From contig CAIIXF020000001.1 of NCBI GenBank assembly GCA_903813345.2, positions 36,921,366 to 36,985,365 of the forward strand: a stretch of 64,000 nucleotides of DNA, read 5' to 3'. The stretch's first letter is position 1. Every line of letters begins with the position of its first letter. Under the pieces are notes generated by a model that was not told the origin of the DNA, did no database searches, and worked only from the letters and a program-made list of their open reading frames with translations. A program made the translations under genes and the position numbers. Shown piece after piece: positions 10,301-21,369 of this stretch. Source of the stretch: Owenia fusiformis (taxonomy: Eukaryota; Annelida; Polychaeta; Sabellida; Oweniidae).

Positions 10301-11899
10301 ACATATAACATCTTGGTTCATTATGATTCATTTCACAAACAGAGACAGTTTCTGATACGTACTCCGGCAAGGAATACACCTTCGTGCTTCCTCCTACCTT
10401 GATGACATACCGCACAGCCAGCGCCTTTTGTAACTCTCGGGGAGGAGCCAAGCTGTTGATGATTGACAACGAAGAGGAGGATATGTGGGTTGCCAAGGTG
10501 ATGGTGAAGTTGGGTCAGCGTAGATCTCTAATTGGGATAACTGATGACCTCTGGGAGTGGGACTGGAGAACACAGGATGGCGAGGATTTTTACAGGTGGA
10601 AGGAATACCATAGTAAGATTTTCCTTTTAAAACTGTGGTGGGGATATTGAGAGGGGGGTCTATCGTAATACTAGTAATGTCTAACGTAAATGCTCGTAAA
10701 GATAGGACAGGCCTATATTGTCTATGGCACCTTTTTGGGAAAGGTGTGTCTTAGTCGTGATTAAACCATAGGCAATGAGCCATCTTTGGATCTACATTGA
10801 AATCGTGATTTCCGTGGCAATTTTATTGGAACAAAATTCACGCTTTGCAGATTGGGGATACAGAGAACCAACTACCATCGGAGGCGAAACACAAGACTGT
10901 AATTATGTAGATGTCGATTTTCTGATCGACCCAGCAATGCTCCCCTCGGCTAAAAAACCTTATTGGGCTGACACTACTTGTAATACGCCACTCAATGTCA
11001 TATGTGAAAAGCCTTTAGCTGGTAAAGGTAGGCCAATCTTAGTTGAATTGTGTAACTCTTCCAAACAAATTAATTTCAAAGCAGACGTTCTGTATCATTT
11101 CGGTTAGTATCGGTCAAGATATTTACATTTATAGTGTATCTAATGCAGTTAATAATTTGAGAATTAGTAAAACGAAAACCATGGATCCAGAGTCGTTCAA
11201 TGCTGAACTAGCCTACAACGTTTTTTTGTTTGTCTGAATTGTTCAAAAATAAGCTGAAACAAATACATGTACTTATATCCATGAAAACAAATATTGTCCG
11301 AAGAAATCATTAAAATTTTGCTAATAGCAGCTGATAGGCAAATAATCATTTGCTCAACGAAAAATTATGTTAAAGGCCCACGTATTTTCAACGTTTTTGA
11401 GCAAAATAAAGACTTACAATTAAATTTCATAGTATGTCGAATGTATTGATAAGAACCTTATCTTTCATTTGGCACCAACAACAGCTCAAACGGACCACAT
11501 CAAAGCTTACAATAAATTATCAAAAAATATTTTCGATCTGTCAAGCTTTGTATACCAAGTTTTTATCAATGCCATTGAAAGATGGCAGAGTTGTTTGTAT
11601 TACATGATACATTCATTTTTATAGAAGTGTCGTCATCTTTTAAATCAACAGTAATTTAAAACACGCACTTTATTTAACATGTGCATGCATGTCTAAAGAT
11701 CTCTGAACTTCAAATGCTTTTTTCTATGCGATTATTTTTTTGGTTCAATATTAAAGCAAATCAAACTTTGTGTCATATTTGAGCGAGTGTGTGAATAACA
11801 TTGAATGATTATTTCTTTATTTTTTTCTTCTAAATTAAGTATAGTGAGCCTTTAAATGATTTTTTTATTCTTATTTCAGGTAAAGAAACAAAGATCTAG
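7336..11899 (+). CDS. Secreted C-type lectin / kringle / C-type lectin protein
   Basis: Nine coding exons: 7336-7341, 7542-7698, 7897-8154, 8328-8480, 8863-8965, 9883-10100, 10343-10612, 10851-11027 and 11880-11899 (TAG). Every junction is GT/AG and in phase, mostly phase 1, giving about 453 residues. Exon 1 codes only Met-Arg before a GTACGT donor, completing a signal peptide (MRVFLLPLVLLACAAC). Then come a Ser-Gly repeat and an acidic stretch (to about 54). CTLD1 (about 57-190) has GKCYYF, ARSFCQ, WIGLTD, DCAHIG and LPFICEK, with an extra N-terminal Cys pair (long form). The kringle (about 200-290) has GAEYMGNETKTKSGKPCLDW, SCRNPD, GPWCFTD and CDVPFC. CTLD2 (about 300-445) has SAFCNSRGG, REPTT, DCNYVD, WADTTC and NVICEK. 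CTLD1 lacks EPN/QPD. CTLD2 keeps EPT and WAD, near the Ca2+/sugar motifs EPN and WND. An alternative exon 8 donor at 11022 removes two residues. The function is probably extracellular glycan or protein recognition, such as immunity or coagulation-like; that is inference. Confidence 0.85.
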
Positions 11900-12043
11900 A
11901 ATTATGATGCATCCTCACTACTATCATCACAGATCGCACCGCAATGGTCGAACATATTTATCTATCAAAAGATGATCGTAGGAAGATGAATGTTCTTTTT
12001 GATGAACCCTGGGTGTCAGTATTCTGTACCTGTAATGAATATG

Positions 12044-12049
12044 AATAAA
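12044..12049 (+). terminator. Poly(A) signal of the lectin-kringle gene
   Basis: AATAAA lies about 145 bp after the TAG stop of the last exon, a normal spacing for a short 3' UTR. Cleavage would be expected at about 12060-12080. Confidence 0.6.
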
Positions 12050-12654
12050 GTAAATATTAAGCTACATCTTGTGATTTTTTGTTAAAATCCTTTTGTTTAG
12101 TGGTTGAGGCAGCCGGGATGTAATAATCATTTGTTACTTCGGATATGTATACAATACAAATCACATTTTGGCTACAGTCTGCTAGCCATATGAGGATATG
12201 AGGCATTACGACCCTTGTCGTGCAGTACACCCGACGCTGCTACGTAAAGAACCTTCTCGATCAAGATCAGGCCTATCTATTTATTCGATTTCCGCATTTC
12301 CGCTGATATAATGTAAGTTAAGTCTAAAAATGGTCATCTACGATGAATTTACATTTTCCAGAACATGAATAACGGTCAACTCCCTTTCCCCTTTGGACCT
12401 GTTTATGTTTGGAAAAAACATCTTTGTCACACATTTCCGAAATAATTGTGATTGAGTGATATAAAGAGGTTATTTTATGGGAGGTTTTTGATACAGGGTA
12501 TATCCGAGGGAATACAATATATCTACCCGACGGACCGTATGGACCGAGGTAAATATATTGTGTTTACCGAGGGATATACCCTGTATCAAAAATCGAGCAT
12601 TCAATAATTAGTAGATGATGAGAATTGAATGTGCATTGAATGTTTAATATATCT

Positions 12655-13462
12655 GATATACTCTAGGAGCTAGCAAACATTTATAAGACATCTCGAGTAC
12701 AAAAGGTTTGAGGCCTGTAATTAGTAGATGTGGGTCTAACATCCCCAAAAAGGCAACTCTTAAGTGACAAATTTGGGGCTACCACCAGGGGGCACTTTTT
12801 GAAATGCCCCTAAATTTAGTTTTAAATGACATCTCGAGTACATCAATGAAACCTTTGTCAAAATGTTCCTTTGGACCCTCTGAAACATTATGAGTCCTTA
12901 AGAGTAGCCAATTTTGGGGTTTAACCCGTTTCTGAGTGAGTTAAAGGTCACCATGGATACAGCCACACACAATCAAAATGCTGTATCAGAGCCTTGTGAA
13001 CTTGAATATATTTGATATTCTGATATATCCATAAAATATGTAAGAAGACCTTTCTAACTGTCATAATACATCAATATATGACAACTGAATCCAGAGATAT
13101 TGAACTTTTTTCGTCAATTTTGATCCGAAAATGTACACTTTTAAGCCTCGTCTAATTTGTGTTTGTAGCTTCAGGCAAAATGTTACAGCTTTAACAGCTC
13201 AAAATAGTATTCCAAGAACATTTCCAAGGTTTGAATGATATTGTAATACAATTTTTTTTAATGATGAATCACTATTTTGTAATTTAAATATGACGTTATA
13301 GTGCCCTACACCTTCAAAAAGAGGAAAGCAGGCATAGTCAATGTAATCATTTTGCAGCATTAAGTTGGAAACATGTAGCACTAGAAAGTGAATCAATGCA
13401 TCAAAAGCATCTTCATATGTTGTTTGACATTGTAATTTATCTTTTACTAGAATATAGGACTC
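12655..13462 (+). repeat. Left arm B of the large inverted repeat
   Basis: Begins CTAGGAGCTAGCAAACATTT and ends near TTTATCTTTTACTAGAATAT. The same sequence in reverse complement lies at about 15655-16468 with few differences (for example ATAAGACATCTCGAGTAC against GTACTCGAGATGTCTTAT). The high similarity of the arms suggests a recent duplication or gene conversion. Confidence 0.7.
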
Positions 13463-14794
13463 ATACACATTTTATATAACATATATAAGTTTTCAATATA
13501 GTACATGTATTATAATAGAATACTAATGTATCATGCAATCCAGACAAAGGCATATTATAAACATTATATAACTATTAATATTTTTCATCTGAGTAACAAG
13601 ATTTAAATTGTGCCCCATGTCATTTGAGGCATATACCTTAAATGTTGAAATCTGTATGTCAATCAATGTGAACTTAACCAGTGAAGGCCGTTTCCAGTAT
13701 GCTTGTGCGATCTTAATAAAAGCATTCTGCTCTTCTCTTCTCTGATGCTTTATGGCTTAATGAGGACCGGGAATGAGAACTGCAATATGGTCAGATGATG
13801 AGAACTAAGGGGCCCTCTTCAACAATTCGTTCTGTCAAATATTTTACAAATATTTAATTACTCAGATGTGAGTAGGTAGTTACCAGTTTCGCCACTAGGT
13901 GGGTAATTTGGGGAAAATAACATAGCAGGGTATTACAAAGTTCTCGTAAACTTGAATATTCATTAGTTTTAGTGGTTCACATACAAATGTCCAGTAAAAT
14001 AAAATATTATCTGCCCAACACAAGAAAAGATATTTTTGAATTTTAAATCTTTAATGTCGTAAGTCAAGATAATTTCTACTCGCATTTAGTCTATTCTATT
14101 GAGGTGAATACCTGTCTTTATTCCACCCTTAGTAGTGTTATAGGTAAATAACACGCAGGAATATAATTGATATGTGACGTGAGCGGATGATATATATATA
14201 TCACCCGCTCATCTGATCTACAACATCAAAAATTCAGGGGGTAGATACTGAGCCAGGGGACTTGGCTTTTATTCCTCATAATCTCAGTTTAAAGGTGCAA
14301 CAATTAGTGCAATTCAACAGTGTCAAAATATATTTAAGTTTGGATGTTTCATCAAGACTTAGTTATATTTTTATTATCTACGAAGAAACCCACCGGATGA
14401 ACACTATTTGAAGTCTATTTCAGCTGATATTCCTCTTGAAACATAGTAGATCTTAAAAATCTTTAAGTGGGACTCCCTTTATAGAATCATTGAATTGAAT
14501 TTACACTTCTTAATGCTGAAATTGATATATTAGTTTATCCATACATTTTACAAGAAAATAGGTATGCCAAAGAAGGTGTTAAGCCAAATGTTGACCTGAT
14601 AGATCAAAAAAGTAACAAATTTCGAATTTTCTCTCTACAGGCCTTGTTGCCCCTTTAAATGCTCGATTTTTGATACAGGGTATATCCCTAGGTGAATACA
14701 TTATATCAGCCCTCGGTCCCTCCTGTCCCTTGGGTAGATATATTGTATTTCCCTCAGATATACCCTGTATCAAAAACCTTCGATTCCATTAAAT

Positions 14795-15500
14795 AACCTT
14801 TATATCTTTCACAAGTGATATTCCACGAAGCCCGAAGGGCTAATGGAATATCATCTTGTGAAAGTGCCACATTTATTCACCTCAATAGAATTAAATATTT
14901 GTTTTACTATTCACTGTTATATTCCTCACTCACATTCCTTGAATAATAACTGATGTGTAATCAATCACAACAATGTACTCCTGGGCTATATTAAATTGAA
15001 ATAATACGGGACCAAGTCTTGACTGGTGAATATCATTTGATATTTGATGCTAGTCTTGGACTTCCGTTGATTTCGCCTATTATTTCCAGTACATGGACCA
15101 ATCAGAGAGTGAAGAATCTGACAGTGAAATAATAAAATACAAATACTTAATTCTATTGAGGTGAATATTTGTACCTCTTTCACAAATAATATTCCAGAAA
15201 TCCCGAAGGGCTAGTGGAATATCATCTTGTAAAAGTGTCACAGGTATTCACTGAAAATAGAATTACATATTTTTTTATTATTCACTAATATATTCCTCAC
15301 TTACATTAATGGAACAACAAACTATTGATGTCTGATTAACCATAACAATGTACTCCCAGGACTACATTAACTTGAACAAAGTCGATCGTGACTAGTGAAT
15401 ATCATTTGATATTTAACGGATGTCACATGACTTCCTTTGAATATCGCTTGTTATTTTTAGTCACGTGTGGGACATGGACTTATCAGAGAGTGAGGAATAT
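14795..15500 (+). repeat. Direct duplication of a unit of about 350-370 bp with a hairpin
   Basis: Two adjacent copies share CTATTGAGGTGAATA, a hairpin around CCCGAAGGGCTA(A/G)TGGAATATC flanked by CACAA...TTGT, GTGAATATCATTTGATATTT and TCAGAGAGTGA. They lie in the spacer of the large inverted repeat. Confidence 0.55.
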
Positions 15501-15654
15501 GTTCTTTTTTCGTCATGTATATTACATAGACAAATCAGAGTGAGGATGTCTAAAAAAAACATTGTTATAATTATAATATTTAGACTGCATGATTACATAA
15601 TATTTCACTGATTTCATTTTAAGAGAGGCACTATATCAACAACTTACATATAAA

Positions 15655-16468
15655 ATGTGAAGAATCCAATATTCTAGTAAGACATAAATTACAATGTAAA
15701 GCAACATATGAAGATGCTTTGGATGCATTGATTCACTTTCTAGTGCTACATGTTTCCAACTTAATGCTGCAAAATGATTACATTGACTATGCCTGCTTTC
15801 CTCTATTTTGAAGGGGTAGGGCACTACAACGTCATATTTAAATTACAAAATAGTGATTCAGCATTATATAGTTGTATTACAATATTACACAAACCTTGGA
15901 AATGTTCTAGGAATACTATTTTGAGCTGTTTAAGCTGTCACCTTTTGCCTGAAGCTACGAATGCAAATTAGACGAGACTTAAAAATGTTCATTTTCAGAT
16001 CAAAATTGACGAAAAAAGTTCAATATCTCTGGATTCAGTTGTCATATATTGATGTATTATAACTTGTTAGAAAGGTCTTCTTACATATTTTATGGATATA
16101 TCAGAATATCAAATTTATTCAACTTCACATGGCTCTGATACAGCATTTTGATTGTGTGTGGCTGTATCCATGGTGACCTTTAACTCACTCAGAAATGGGT
16201 TAAACCCCAAAATTGGCAACTCTTAAGGACTCCTAATGTTTCAGAGGGTCCAAAGGAACATTTTGACAAAGGTTTCATTGATGTACTCGAGATGTCATTT
16301 AAAACTAAATTTAGGGGCATTTCAAAAAGCGCCCCCTGGTGGTAGCCCCAAATTTGTCACTTAAGAGTTGCCTTTTTGGGGATGCTAGACCCACATCTAC
16401 TAATTACAGGCCTCAAACCTTTTGTACTCGAGATGTCTTATAAATGTTTGCTAGCTCCTAGAGTAATA
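15655..16468 (-). repeat. Right arm B of the large inverted repeat
   Basis: Reverse complement of 12655-13462. It ends GTTTGCTAGCTCCTAGAG, mirroring the left arm start. Small indels separate the two arms. Confidence 0.7.
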
Positions 16469-16720
16469 TGATTATGTGAGAAATATATCTCCCGCTCACC
16501 TCAGCGGGAGATATATATATCACTCGCTCACCTCAGATATCGATTATATTCCTGCATGTTATTTACCTATAACACTACTAAGTATGGGATAAATCCGAAT
16601 ACAAACGTGAACATAATTTTAATACGCTATCCAATGGGACGTGATCGGGTAACCGAACGTTTGGAGTTTGAATATGATTGTCAATTTATAATGTTTTTAC
16701 GACCGCATCGATTGTAATTT

Positions 16721-18601
16721 CTACACTAACGTCCCTATTGTTGGATCTTCATTCGTACCGCTATCCAAAGCTTTGCTCCTCAGATAAACACTTCTAGTTA
16801 TTATACTATCCAAAGATTCGTTCCAAGGTATAACGTACATGACGTTGTCAGGGTTTTGTTCTAGAATAGCTTTACCCTGGTGTCTTCTCATACACAAACA
16901 GTAGGAAAAGCAGGATGCAATAACGATGACACAAATGCATATTGCAACTGTAATTGCTACGACAATCCCCAATAATTCAAGGAAATTATCATTTCTTTCG
17001 GAAATGCCAAAATCAGATTCGATTGACACTCCAGTTGCGTTTTCTTCAACATCAATCGCGTCCATAGCTGTATCAGTTGGGATTGTATCTACTTGCTTGG
17101 TTGTTCGTACAGTGTTAAAATAACTTTCCGAAACGTTTACATTCTCTGTGATTACATCCTCTGCTGATTCTGTAATCACGGGTATGAATATCCCAGTAGT
17201 TAACTCCATCTCACCACTAGACTCTTCGAAACCATGTTCCTCCACACCTTTTGTAGATACTCTAATCTGCGATGTTGTCGAGTCATCTCTATAAGGTGAA
17301 ACTGGTGAATGATCATTGAAAGTGACGTGAGTAGCCGGGACATCAGTATTGCCTACACGGTCGCGATTTACAGTTGTTTTCATTGCTGTTACCGCTGTTG
17401 TTGATATCGCAGATGTTGTCATATCAGATGGCTTTACTTTTGGTCGTGTATTAGCAGTCTCCTTTGTGATCTTTTCTTCAATGGTATGATAAGTTGTATA
17501 CAGTACATGGATCGGTTTGCTACCTATTGTTGTCGTTCTTGTCATGGAGTACGTTTGTATTGTAGGTGTCGTCCCATCAAACGCATTCGTATTTGGTTGT
17601 GTGATATCAGACTCTGTTTGTAGTTCTTCTTCAATGAAACTCGTACTTTGTTCTATAGTAGTGGTCTCGTTAAATCTTTTCATTCTCATCCAACTCTTTG
17701 TGGTCAATTCATTATCACCAGTTTGTCTGTTTGGGCTGTACCGTCTAAGTGTCGTCCCATTCCAACCAGAAGGACCAGTACAGTACATAGGCCCGATGAA
17801 TAAAGTGGAACGTTTTTGTATGATCTCCTTCAATTCCATGATACGTTCATCACACTGAAAAGTGTTGTAAATTATGTTGATCAAAGAAATATTGGTGAAT
17901 CGTTGAATGACTTTTGCTGGGAACGTTGTAAATCGGTTGTGACTGAAATCTAACTTTGTTATCCCCTTTGGCAAGTAGTTTACTTCTCTTGGCAGTTGAG
18001 ATAGCTTACAGTGAGAACAATTGAATAATCCAAGTTTTAGCGGGATATGAAAGTCCAGTATGGCTAATGGATTGTGACTGAGGTTTAACTCAATCAGTTT
18101 TCTCAATTTTTTGAAAGTCGTCTTCCCAATTTTCGATATCTCATTATTACTGACTTCAAGTCTAGTAACGTATTTTGAATTAGCAAAAATATTAGACTTG
18201 AGTTCAACAAGATGATTATAACTCAGATCCAAAATCGTTAACTTCCTCAATGGATAAAAAGTCCGATCCTCGATTATTTTGATTTCATTATGTGAAAGTA
18301 TGACCATTTCCAAGGACTTTACGGGCCGGAAAGTGTTATATGCTATAGATTCGATATTATTGAATGATAAGTCCAACAGTAGAAGACCAGATGGCATATT
18401 GGGGGATTTGGTCAACTCCGTGATGTTGTTGTAGTTGATCTCGAGGCTGGAAAGATTCATCGGCAGATTGTTCGGAACTGCAGTCAAACTATTGTTCAAA
18501 CATGTTGCTACGGTAGATGTGCACTGACATGTTGCATTGCACGGGTTCCCGTACGTGACATCATATAGATGCAGCAATAAAATCACAGTTATCCACATCA
18601 T
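16721..18601 (-). CDS. LRR type I transmembrane receptor, single exon
   Basis: One uninterrupted frame of 626 residues. I place the start at the ATG at 18601, because the nine upstream codons begin with GTG and this ATG leads straight into a signal peptide (MMWITVILLLHLYDVTYG). Next come an LRRNT cap (CNATCQCTSTVATC), about seven leucine-rich repeats (LLLLDLSFNNIESI, MVILSHNEIKII, LTILDLSYNHLVEL, RLEVSNNEISKI, ELNLSHNPLAIL, KLDFSHNRFTTF) and an LRRCT cap with Cys pairs. A Thr/Ser-rich stalk of about 230 residues, probably O-glycosylated, follows. The membrane helix is near 543-568 (LLGIVVAITVAICICVIVIA). The tail of about 55 residues has two tyrosines (MYVIPW, SVYLRS) and ends in TLV, a class I PDZ ligand form. 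The ligand is unknown; adhesion or immune recognition are family-level guesses. Confidence 0.87.
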   Translation of the reverse strand: MMWITVILLLHLYDVTYGNPCNATCQCTSTVATCLNNSLTAVPNNLPMNLSSLEINYNNITELTKSPNMPSGLLLLDLSFNNIESIAYNTFRPVKSLEMVILSHNEIKIIEDRTFYPLRKLTILDLSYNHLVELKSNIFANSKYVTRLEVSNNEISKIGKTTFKKLRKLIELNLSHNPLAILDFHIPLKLGLFNCSHCKLSQLPREVNYLPKGITKLDFSHNRFTTFPAKVIQRFTNISLINIIYNTFQCDERIMELKEIIQKRSTLFIGPMYCTGPSGWNGTTLRRYSPNRQTGDNELTTKSWMRMKRFNETTTIEQSTSFIEEELQTESDITQPNTNAFDGTTPTIQTYSMTRTTTIGSKPIHVLYTTYHTIEEKITKETANTRPKVKPSDMTTSAISTTAVTAMKTTVNRDRVGNTDVPATHVTFNDHSPVSPYRDDSTTSQIRVSTKGVEEHGFEESSGEMELTTGIFIPVITESAEDVITENVNVSESYFNTVRTTKQVDTIPTDTAMDAIDVEENATGVSIESDFGISERNDNFLELLGIVVAITVAICICVIVIASCFSYCLCMRRHQGKAILEQNPDNVMYVIPWNESLDSIITRSVYLRSKALDSGTNEDPTIGTLV

Positions 18602-18683
18602 CAGTGATCTTGCAACATTCAATAGCACTTATTGATTCATAAGTACGTTTTTCACAATTTTGAATAATTTTCTTCTATATACT

Positions 18684-18693
18684 CTTATATATA
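18684..18693 (-). promoter_or_regulatory. TATA box of the LRR receptor gene
   Basis: On the minus strand CTATATATAAGAG lies about 85 bp before the chosen ATG at 18601. Transcription would start near 18655-18660, leaving a 5' leader of about 55-60 bases. It is the clearest core promoter element in the window. Confidence 0.55.
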
Positions 18694-18699
18694 GCTTTC

Positions 18700-19785
18700 A
18701 CATTTCCACTTATGAATCGTACATTGAGCGCGTATAGATAAGTTCATTTCTTGGAAAGTAACAAGGGAAATTATCTCTCAATGTGGGTGTTACTCCATCT
18801 GTGATAATCCACACTAATAGATTTCTTCCTGGTGCAGGCACTTTCAAATAAGAACAACAAACCACTGATACTGTATAGTGCTCCCATCCAATAATATTCT
18901 CAATGCAGGAAGAGAATACCATTTGCAAGAGATCCATTTCATCTACACTCTTTAATAGACTAGATCCAAGTAAAAAAATCTTAATTTACGTCATTAAAAA
19001 TTCAAAATTCAGTCAAAGTGAATCTAGAATGTTGTTTTAAAAAGTGTCTATTAGTTTAGAGAATATAATTTTTTTTGAAACTGTGACTTCTATGACTTCA
19101 TGATGTAAAATCACAAAAAGTGAAATTAAATATCTTTTCTTATATTGGACAGATATTATTTTCTTTTACTGGACATATTCTCATTTATATGACAATAACG
19201 TAAGGGTAACATGAAAGTTGAACCGCTAAAACTGATGAATATTCAAGTTTCAGGGAACTTTCTAATACCTTGCCATTTATCTGATCCGAATTAGTCACGC
19301 TACTCGCATCCAGGTAATTACAATATATTCTTTGATCCATCTTTTCAGAATATGAAGAAACCCACGATCGGTTTGCATTAGGTGAAAGATACATTTAGGT
19401 GAGATACATTTGAGATCATTGAGATCCCAACACTATTGAAAACTGTGAAACCATTTATAATAGTCAGAGGGTAGTGTAGTTAACTGATGGGGATTCAGGG
19501 TATGCCAAGAGGATTGAGACTTTCTGAGGGAATTATTCAATTAAGCTATATTAATTGCCTGGAGTTAGTTTTGATAAGAATATGTTGAGAGCTGAGATTC
19601 TGGAGGAGATATAGCCTATCTGCATCCTTCAGGAGTTTATTTGCCAACAGATATGGAAACACTTAGGCGTTTTGAACCACTGTGTTTTGATAGTGTATTC
19701 TATAGCCTACAGCACAGCATTGTGTATGAAATGGGAGTCTGTAAATCACACATCACTCCAATGTCCATGACCTTTCAGAACAAGG
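18700..19785. other. Intergenic sequence, nothing recognised
   Basis: AT-rich DNA upstream of the LRR gene. Short open frames on the minus strand show no family motif and no signal peptide. No repeat structure stands out by eye. Confidence 0.4.
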
Positions 19786-19789
19786 CATT

Positions 19790-20460
19790 AACATGACAAA
19801 ATGTCACCACCTAGTTGCTCACAATGTTATGAGTTAGATTAAGTCAGATTTGAATTTCTGAGAACTTGTAGATTTTAAAAAAATAAATTGGTCAATTTGA
19901 AGCAAGATGAAAATAGACCTTTTTGACCTTGAGAATGTCATTGAAGGTTAAATCTTTTTTGACCACGAGAAGGTCATTGAAGGTCAAATCTAAAGTCAGA
20001 TTCAAACTTCTGATAACTTGTAGATGATTTTGAAAAAATTGGTCAATTTGAAGCAAGTTGAAAAAAGACCTTTTTGACCTTTATTTGACCTTGAAAAAGA
20101 CCTTTTTGACCTTGAGAATGTCATTGAATGTCAAATCTATAATCAGATTTGAACTGTTGAGAAAATGTAGATAATTTTGAAAAAAAATTGGTCAATTTGA
20201 AGCAAGTTGAAAAAAGACCTTTTTTTAACTTGATCAGGTCATTAAAGGTCAAACCTCAAATCTTAAGCCAGATTTGAACTTCGGATAACTTGAAGATGAT
20301 TTTGAAAAAAATTTGGTTAATTTGAAGCAAGACCTTTTTGACCTTTATTTGACCTTGAAAAGGTCGTTGAAGGTTAAATCTTAAATATAAAGTCAGATTT
20401 GAACTTCTGAAAACATGTAGATGATTTTGAAAAAAAATTGAAGTCAGTCTAAACAGTATC
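19790..20460 (+). repeat. Dispersed repeat with internal tandem units (TTTTTGACCT / AAGGTCATTGAAGGTCA family)
   Basis: It starts near AACATGACAAAATGTCACCAC and then repeats a unit of about 110-130 bp. The unit reads GAACTTCTGAGAACTTGTAG, ATTTTGAAAAAATTGGTCAA, TTTGAAGCAAG, CCTTTTTGACCTTGA, then AAGGTCATTGAAGGTCAAATC. About five units are visible. Related copies lie at 21370-21820 and 51400-51650. No protein is coded. Confidence 0.65.
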
Positions 20461-20534
20461 TGTTAAGTTATTGGAAGTTGTAAGAATTTTATCCAGATGC
20501 TGATTGCCAACTGCCAACCACCAACCGCTGTCAA

Positions 20535-20590
20535 GAAAAAACGGAGACCATAACAATATGTCACCACTTTTTGGTGGTGGTGACATAAAA
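20535..20590. repeat. Terminal hairpin of the dispersed repeat family
   Basis: The sequence ACCATAACAATATGTCACCA runs on into CTTTTTGGTGGTGGTGACATAAA. The same end occurs at about 24180-24220, and variants lie near 45360 and 54290, so this looks like a defined 3' end of a repeat family. Confidence 0.45.
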
Positions 20591-20969
20591 ATTGAAAATA
20601 ATTTGTCACATGTACAAGGTACAAGAGTAGTTATTTGCAGTATAGTCCAATGGTCTTATATATGGTGATCCCTAAAACTCATGAGGAAGATACAAATAAC
20701 ACATTTACCTAGGTTTTGCCTCTCACACCTCATGTTCAAAATGCCCTTATACTTTATCTTGATATTACCCCCATTTGTCATGTTCACAGAACAATAGCTG
20801 ACTGTTTAAGCAACCCTTATATGACATCCATCTACCTCTTAAGCTGAACAATTTAACAAACATAACAAGGTCCACCCAAGGGTAGATAGAGCAGTCAATT
20901 AGTTCTATCAACATCGCAAATTTAGATCTTTACAGAATAACAGAGAAAGCACTTAGAACTTGGCCCTAT

Positions 20970-21062
20970 GCGAACCTCAAAAATGAGAAGTTTCAGTGAC
21001 CTTCTTTTTGTACTTTTAAAAAGTAGGTCACTGAATTTTCTCATTTTCATTTTTGTAAAAAA
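20970..21062. repeat. Short palindrome
   Basis: AAAAATGAGAAGTTTCAGTG, then ACCT, pairs with AGGTCACTGAATTTTCTCATTTT across a loop with TTTTAAAAAG. It could form a hairpin or be a small foldback insertion. Confidence 0.5.
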
Positions 21063-21369
21063 ATGTTCTCCACATTCTTTTCTAGGTACAAAAAAAACCC
21101 TGAAAGATGTAGACAATGTGGGGAAGGAGGAGTTCATATTTGAAAAGTAAAACGGGATTGCATCAAAATGGACAAAAGTACAAAGTTACCTTAAACAACA
21201 GCTTATAGGCGGTGGGTAAACTAGGAAAATTAATAATAATGCCTGGGATATCCTCTTGAAATTGCATTTATAGAAATGTCATTTATGAGGAAATACCATT
21301 ATCTATATTCATGTATTTTGCTAGAGGATGTATGAAATCCCCTCATCCTTATGTACAAACAAGAGCTTT

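Larger units (their letters stand above)
12455..16600. repeat. Large nested inverted repeat (about 4.1 kb)
   Basis: Several modules occur twice in opposite orientation. Module A (12455-12603, mirrored at 14650-14815) is a hairpin with GATACAGGGTATATCC at both of its own ends. Module B (about 12655-13462, mirrored at 15655-16468) is a long arm. Module C (about 14095-14215, mirrored at 16475-16600) carries the CGCTCAC/TATATATATATC hairpin and ATAACACTACTAAG. The order shows several foldback elements inserted in or rearranged with each other. No intact ORF of a known transposase was seen; the 89-codon frame in the left B arm is not preserved in the right copy. Confidence 0.65.

Noticed and set aside
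13199-13468. 89-codon minus-strand frame in the left arm of the large inverted repeat
   Set aside because: The mirrored copy at 15655-15930 does not keep the frame (several stops), there is no family motif, and it lies wholly within a repeat.
16926-17858. Plus-strand frames of 65 and 113 codons
   Set aside because: Antisense shadows of the LRR receptor coding sequence.
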